A DNA stretch of 5,551 nucleotides from Vicinamibacteria bacterium. Lineage in GTDB: Bacteria; Acidobacteriota; Vicinamibacteria; Fen-336; JAGNNV01. Positions 1-5,551 of this stretch are shown here, in pieces. The stretch lies in NCBI GenBank assembly GCA_016650185.1, contig JAENWE010000417.1, positions 1 to 5,551 of the forward strand, given 5' to 3'. The translations under genes and the position numbers were made by a program. The notes beneath the pieces were generated by a model. It was not told the origin of the DNA and made no database searches. It worked only from the letters and a program-made list of their open reading frames with translations. Position 1 is the stretch's first letter. Each line of letters opens with the position of its first letter.

Positions 1-414
1 CTCTACATCAACACACCGGGCGGAATCGTCACGGCCGGCATGGCGATCTACGACACCATGCAGCTCATCAAGCCCGACATCCAGACCATCTGTGTCGGGC
101 AGGCGGCCTCGTTCGGCGCGGTGCTTTTGGCCGCGGGGACCAAGGGCAAGCGTTGCGCCCTCCCGAACGCCCGCATCCTCATCCACCAGCCCCTCGGCGG
201 CACCCAGGGGCAGGCCTCGGACATCGCCATCCAGGCCAAGGAAATCCTCCGGATGAAGGACACCCTGAACGAGATCCTGGCCTTCCACACCTCTCAGCCG
301 GTCGAGAAGATCGCCAACGATACGGATCGCGATTTCATCATGGGGGCCGCCCAGGCGGTCGCGTACGGCATTATCGATTCCGTGATTTCCAAGCGAGAGA
401 AGGAAAAGGCCTGA
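1..414 (+). CDS. clpP: ATP-dependent Clp protease proteolytic subunit ClpP (5' partial)
   Basis: ClpP is the serine peptidase of the ClpXP/ClpAP machines: two stacked heptameric rings in the cytosol degrade polypeptides unfolded by a Clp ATPase. The reading frame is open from base 1, and the visible 137 residues begin at LYINTPGG, the conserved strand before the active site. By alignment to the remembered E. coli protein, about 60 residues of the mature N-terminus lie outside the window. The catalytic triad is complete: Ser37 (visible numbering) in GQAASFGA at 109-111, His62 in ILIHQPLGG at 184-186, and Asp111, the last D of DTDRD, at 331-333. Their spacing of 25 and 49 residues matches characterised ClpPs. 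The Asp-Arg pair just before the catalytic Asp is the ring-ring oligomerisation sensor. The C-terminus ends in a short charged tail, SKREKEKA. The ATG at position 40 is an internal Met, not the start. clpX follows after 52 nt, the standard pairing. Confidence 0.97.
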   Translation, partial: LYINTPGGIVTAGMAIYDTMQLIKPDIQTICVGQAASFGAVLLAAGTKGKRCALPNARILIHQPLGGTQGQASDIAIQAKEILRMKDTLNEILAFHTSQPVEKIANDTDRDFIMGAAQAVAYGIIDSVISKREKEKA

Positions 415-451
415 GCCGCGCGCCGCGACTGTCCCCGCAGGTAGAGAACCC

Positions 452-456
452 AAGAG
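452..456 (+). promoter_or_regulatory. weak ribosome-binding site for clpX
   Basis: AAGAG lies 10 nt before the ATG at 467 and is the nearest purine-rich stretch. A second one, AGGTAGAG at 439-446, is too far away for normal spacing. The match to AGGAGG is poor, so this is a tentative assignment. Confidence 0.35.
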
Positions 457-466
457 TCCACTGACG

Positions 467-1723
467 ATGACCACCATGAAGAGAAATGACGGCGAAACAC
501 TTCGCTGCTCGTTCTGCAACAAGGATCAGGGCGACGTCAGAAAGCTGATCGCCGGTCCCACCGTCTTCATCTGCGATGAATGCGTCGAAGTCTGCAATGA
601 CATCATCGCGGACGACAAGAAGACGCCGACGCCCAAGGCGAAGGGCAATCTGGCCGCGCCCCACGAGGTCAAGAAGTTCCTCGACGACTATGTGATCGGG
701 CAGGACTCGGCCAAGAAGAAGCTGGCGGTGGCGGTTCACAACCACTACAAGCGCCTTCAGATTTCCAAACAGAAGATCCGGGGCGATGTGGAGCTGCAGA
801 AGGCCAATATCCTCCTCGTGGGCCCGACGGGAACGGGCAAGACCCTTCTCGCCCAAACCCTGGCCCGCATGCTGGCCGTCCCCTTCGCCATGGTCGACGC
901 CACCACCCTGACCGAGGCCGGGTACGTGGGCGAGGATGTCGAGAACATCATCCTCAAGCTCCTCCAGGCCGCGGGCGGCGACATCGAAAAGTGCCAGGAA
1001 GGCATCATCTACATCGACGAGATCGACAAGATCTCGCGGAAGGACGAAAACCCCTCCATCACCCGAGACGTCTCGGGCGAGGGCGTGCAGCAGGCGCTGC
1101 TGAAGATCCTCGAAGGCACCATCGCGAATGTCCCCCCGCAGGGCGGCCGCAAGCATCCGCACCAGGAGTTCTACCAGGTCGACACCTCCAATATCCTGTT
1201 CATCTGCGGCGGCGCCTTCGTGGGCCTCGACAAGGTCGTCGAGCGGCGGATCGGTCACAAGACCCTGGGCTTTAGGACCGGCCAGAAGGCCGAGCAGGAA
1301 TCGAAGCACGTGGAGAAGCAGGCGCTGCTCCAGAAGGTCCTGCCTCAAGACCTCATCCGCTACGGTCTCATCCCGGAGTTCATCGGTCGCCTCCCCGTGG
1401 TGGCGACCCTCCATGACCTCGATCAGCGGGCCCTCATCGATATCCTGACCACGCCCCGCAACGCGATCATCAAGCAATATCAGCGGATGTTCGAATACGA
1501 AGGCGTGAAGCTGCGCTTCACCGACGACGCCATGCTCGCCATCGCCGACCTCGCCATCGAGCGGAAGATCGGGGCCCGGGGCCTGCGCATGATTCTCGAA
1601 GATCTCATGCTCGATCTCATGTACGACCTCCCCTCCCTCAAGAAGGTGAAGGAATGCGTGATCACCCGCGAGGTCGTGGTGTCGGGCGAGAAGCCCATCA
1701 TGGTGATCGAAAAGGCGGGTTAG
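467..1723 (+). CDS. clpX: ATP-dependent Clp protease ATP-binding subunit ClpX
   Basis: ClpX is a hexameric AAA+ unfoldase that recognises tagged or damaged proteins and translocates them into ClpP. The 418 residues compare with 424 in E. coli. The N-terminal zinc-binding domain has Cys14, Cys17, Cys36 and Cys39 (CX2C-X18-CX2C). The AAA+ core follows: Walker A GPTGTGKT at 119-126, pore-1 loop GYVGED at 152-157, Walker B IIYIDE at 180-185 with Glu185, RKH substrate loop at 228-230, and the ClpP-docking loop tripeptide Leu-Gly-Phe at 267-269 (E. coli has IGF). The arginine finger is about Arg308 in EFIGRLP and sensor 2 is in GARGLR at 369-374. ATG 467 is the first start codon in this frame downstream of clpP and gives the usual distance to the zinc cysteines; ATG 476 is a possible but less likely alternative. 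It lies 52 nt after clpP, so cotranscription is likely. All catalytic residues are present, so it should be active. Confidence 0.98.
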   Translation: MTTMKRNDGETLRCSFCNKDQGDVRKLIAGPTVFICDECVEVCNDIIADDKKTPTPKAKGNLAAPHEVKKFLDDYVIGQDSAKKKLAVAVHNHYKRLQISKQKIRGDVELQKANILLVGPTGTGKTLLAQTLARMLAVPFAMVDATTLTEAGYVGEDVENIILKLLQAAGGDIEKCQEGIIYIDEIDKISRKDENPSITRDVSGEGVQQALLKILEGTIANVPPQGGRKHPHQEFYQVDTSNILFICGGAFVGLDKVVERRIGHKTLGFRTGQKAEQESKHVEKQALLQKVLPQDLIRYGLIPEFIGRLPVVATLHDLDQRALIDILTTPRNAIIKQYQRMFEYEGVKLRFTDDAMLAIADLAIERKIGARGLRMILEDLMLDLMYDLPSLKKVKECVITREVVVSGEKPIMVIEKAG

Positions 1724-1776
1724 AGTCCCCCCGTCCAGAGCAAGCAGGTAATTCAATCCTCAAAGACCGCCGCAAT

Positions 1777-1794
1777 GCGCCCAACCACGGGCGC
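1777..1794 (+). repeat. inverted repeat, possible RNA hairpin 1
   Basis: GCGCCC (1777-1782) is followed by the loop AACCAC and the perfect complement GGGCGC (1789-1794). The stem is six G-C pairs. CCTTTA comes after it, too short a T-run for a classical intrinsic terminator. It could be a weak terminator, an attenuator or an RNA-stability element between clpX and lon. Confidence 0.45.
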
Positions 1795-1823
1795 CCTTTA
1801 GGACCCAAAGCCCCTCAGGCCCC

Positions 1824-1838
1824 CCGCGAGTCTCGCGG
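1824..1838 (+). repeat. inverted repeat, possible RNA hairpin 2 or operator
   Basis: CCGCGAG and CTCGCGG flank a single central T, giving a perfect 7-bp inverted repeat. In RNA it would form a six-pair stem with a GUC triloop. As DNA it is a compact palindrome that a dimeric regulator could bind. It ends 11 nt before the AAGGA ribosome-binding site of lon and has no T-run, so it is not an intrinsic terminator. An effect on lon translation or mRNA stability is possible but unproven. Confidence 0.45.
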
Positions 1839-1849
1839 ATCCCTCAAGT

Positions 1850-1854
1850 AAGGA
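1850..1854 (+). promoter_or_regulatory. ribosome-binding site for lon (long spacing)
   Basis: AAGGA lies 15 nt before the ATG at 1870, and a partial GGA at 1856-1858 lies 11 nt before it. Spacing of 15 nt is longer than the usual 5-10. An in-frame TAG at 1861-1863 rules out any start further upstream, so the site must serve ATG 1870. Confidence 0.5.
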
Positions 1855-1869
1855 CGGACCTAGCGCCCC

Positions 1870-4266
<2,397 letters not shown>

Positions 4267-4281
4267 TAATCGCTCTCACGA

Positions 4282-5551
4282 ATGGCACGAACCTCCAAGG
4301 CCGTAGAAGTCGAAGAGGCGGAGCCCGTCCTCGACGACGATGGTCCTGCCGTGGAGGCGCCGTCCTCCGGAATCTTCTCCATCGGCGATTTCTCCACCCT
4401 GCGCCGGACCGATCGTCTGAGCCTGATTGCCCTGGGCGAGGAGAACGGCATCGCCGAAGCGTCGGGACTGCCCCGCGAAGATCTGCTGCGGAAGCTCCTG
4501 CGCATCCGGTCGCACAGCCCGGTGCCGCTGATGTCCTCCGGCGTTCTGGCCGCCACCAAGGAGGGCTACGGCTTCTTGCGCGGCTCCGAGGTGGGCTTCC
4601 GGGCCGAGCAGGACGACATCTACGTCTCGCCCTCACAGATCCGCCGATTCTTTCTGCGCACCGGGGACAGGCTCTCCGGGATCGTGCGCGCGCCTCGCCA
4701 CGCCGAGCGGTTCTATTCGTTCTCCCGCATTACCAACATCAACCACCTGGACCCCGACGCGGCCCGGGACCGCATCCTTTTCGACAATCTCACTCCCCTT
4801 TACCCACAAGAGCGGTTGCGTCTCGAAACGACTCCGACCGACATGACCGGCCGGATCCTGGACATGATGACGCCCATCGGCAAAGGACAGCGCGGCCTCA
4901 TCGTGGCCTCGCCCCGCACCGGCAAGACGGTCATCCTCCAGAACCTTGCGAATTCGATCGCCACCAACCATCCTGAAGTGACGCTTCTCGTCGTCCTGAT
5001 CGACGAAAGGCCCGAGGAGGTGACGGATATGCAGAGGAAGGTGAAGGGCGAGGTCGTGGCCTCCACCTTCGACCTCGAGCCCTCACGTCACATCGAGACC
5101 GCAGAGATGGTGATCGAGCATGCGCGGCGTCTGGTCGAGCACGGCCAGGACGTGGTCATCCTTCTCGACTCCATCACTCGTCTCGCCCGCGCCTACAATA
5201 ACGCCGCCGGCAATTCGAGTCGGACGCTATCGGGCGGCCTCGATCAGTCGGCGCTGCTCCTGCCCAAGAAGTTCTTCGGCGCGGCCCGCGCCATGGAAGA
5301 GGGCGGTTCGCTCACCATCATCGCCACCGCGCTGGTCGACACCGGCTCCCGCATGGACGACATTATCTTCGAAGAGTTCAAGGGCACCGGCAATTCGGAG
5401 ATCGTCCTCGACCGCCGCATGATGGAGAAGCGCATCCTGCCTGCGGTCGACATCAACCGCAGCGGGACCAGGCGCGAGGAGCTCCTCCTCGGCCGCGACG
5501 AACTCATGCGCGTGTGGGTGCTGCGCAAGGTGCTCTCCACCCTGCACTGCA
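4282..5551 (+). CDS. rho: transcription termination factor Rho (3' partial)
   Basis: Rho is a homohexameric ATP-dependent RNA translocase that loads on C-rich nascent RNA and stops RNA polymerase. The visible 423 residues end at VLRKVLSTLHC, about 27 residues before the expected end (near 450). An acidic extension of roughly 35 residues precedes the N-terminal helical Rho-N domain. The cold-shock-like RNA-binding domain has EGYGFLR (GYGFLR at 95-100) and DDIYVSPSQIRRF. The ATPase has P-loop ASPRTGKT at 209-216 (Lys215), catalytic Glu242 in LIDERPEE, Walker B Asp296 in LLDSITRLARAYN, a Q-loop around 309-321, an R-loop near 353-357 and arginine finger Arg397 in RSGTR. From the P-loop on, numbering is E. 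coli plus 31 with no indels. ATG 4282 is the only possible start after the in-frame TAG TAA at 4264-4269, because the four codons between are TCG CTC TCA CGA. No Shine-Dalgarno sequence is visible, so translation is probably coupled to lon. Arg212 replaces the E. coli P-loop Lys181. Confidence 0.97.
   Translation, partial: MARTSKAVEVEEAEPVLDDDGPAVEAPSSGIFSIGDFSTLRRTDRLSLIALGEENGIAEASGLPREDLLRKLLRIRSHSPVPLMSSGVLAATKEGYGFLRGSEVGFRAEQDDIYVSPSQIRRFFLRTGDRLSGIVRAPRHAERFYSFSRITNINHLDPDAARDRILFDNLTPLYPQERLRLETTPTDMTGRILDMMTPIGKGQRGLIVASPRTGKTVILQNLANSIATNHPEVTLLVVLIDERPEEVTDMQRKVKGEVVASTFDLEPSRHIETAEMVIEHARRLVEHGQDVVILLDSITRLARAYNNAAGNSSRTLSGGLDQSALLLPKKFFGAARAMEEGGSLTIIATALVDTGSRMDDIIFEEFKGTGNSEIVLDRRMMEKRILPAVDINRSGTRREELLLGRDELMRVWVLRKVLSTLHC

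Larger units (their letters stand above)
1724..1869 (+). other. C-rich, G-poor clpX-lon intergenic leader
   Basis: This 146-nt gap is by far the longest non-coding stretch in the window. By hand count it holds about 60 C and 34 G on the coding strand, with many pyrimidine-C dinucleotides. It also contains two GC-rich inverted repeats and the lon ribosome-binding site. I found no convincing sigma70 or sigma32 promoter and no CIRCE-type operator. C-over-G enrichment in untranslated RNA is the known hallmark of Rho-loading (rut) regions. Calling this one rut-like is inference, because rut sites have no strict consensus. Confidence 0.35.

Noticed and set aside
40..414. ATG at 40 as the true clpP start
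   Set aside because: The frame is open upstream to base 1 and encodes LYINTPGGIVTAG, a conserved internal part of ClpP. The gene is cut by the window edge.
415..466. Regulatory element in the clpP-clpX gap
   Set aside because: Only short GCGCGC-type self-complementarity is present, as expected by chance in GC-rich DNA. There is no T-run, operator or promoter match.
371..1756. 461-codon open frame on the minus strand opposite clpX
   Set aside because: It is an antisense shadow of clpX with low-complexity His/Asp/Leu content. No family motif is visible and it has no independent support.
1777..1800. Intrinsic terminator after clpX
   Set aside because: The six-pair GC stem is followed by CCTTTA only. 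Three T residues are too few for a confident Rho-independent terminator, so it is listed as an inverted repeat.
1654..1851. 65-codon plus-strand frame across the clpX end and the intergenic gap
   Set aside because: Most of it overlaps clpX in another frame. The protein is Arg/Pro/Gly-rich without motif, typical of a GC-rich out-of-frame reading.
1724..1869. Heat-shock (sigma32), CIRCE or vegetative promoter for lon
   Set aside because: No CTTGAAA/CCCCAT pair, no TTAGCACTC inverted repeat and no spaced TTGACA/TATAAT pair was found. TAATTCAAT at 1749-1757 has no partner -35 element.

Overview
This window is a dense, single-strand block of core protein-quality-control and transcription genes. 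It runs clpP (5' end missing), clpX, lon, rho (3' end missing), all on the + strand. The DNA is GC-rich with strong C/G preference at third codon positions, which is why long antisense ORFs without stops appear opposite the real genes. The organism is a high-GC bacterium. tig-clpP-clpX-lon is a widespread bacterial order. lon followed directly by rho is not the E. coli arrangement (lon-hupB and trxA-rhoL-rho there). The Rho protein has a PRTGKT P-loop, an AAGNSSR Q-loop and GTGNSE after the R-loop, so it is not close to the enterobacterial form. It might come from a planctomycete-like or other less-studied phylum, but I cannot place it from sequence alone.

Layout: 1-414 is the C-terminal two thirds of ClpP with the whole Ser-His-Asp triad. 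A 52-nt gap follows. 467-1723 is a complete ClpX, with key residues at E. coli or near-E. coli positions. 1724-1869 is a 146-nt C-rich, G-poor gap with two GC-rich inverted repeats and a ribosome-binding site placed far upstream of lon. 1870-4266 is a complete Lon protease. After tandem in-frame stops (TAG TAA) and only 15 nt, rho starts at 4282 and runs off the window about 27 residues before its expected end.

Functionally, ClpX unfolds tagged substrates and feeds them to the ClpP tetradecamer. Lon is a self-contained ATP-dependent protease. Rho is the hexameric RNA helicase that terminates transcription. The tight lon-rho junction implies that rho is transcribed with lon, and perhaps with clpPX. 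Transcription termination would then share expression with the protease genes, possibly under stress control; that last step is inference, since no recognisable heat-shock or vegetative promoter was seen.

No RNA gene, mobile element, CRISPR array or new defence-type system is visible. The points worth a second look are the lon-rho coupling, the C-rich leader that could serve as a Rho-loading (rut-like) site upstream of rho itself, and a proline-containing RSPK repeat in the Lon linker.
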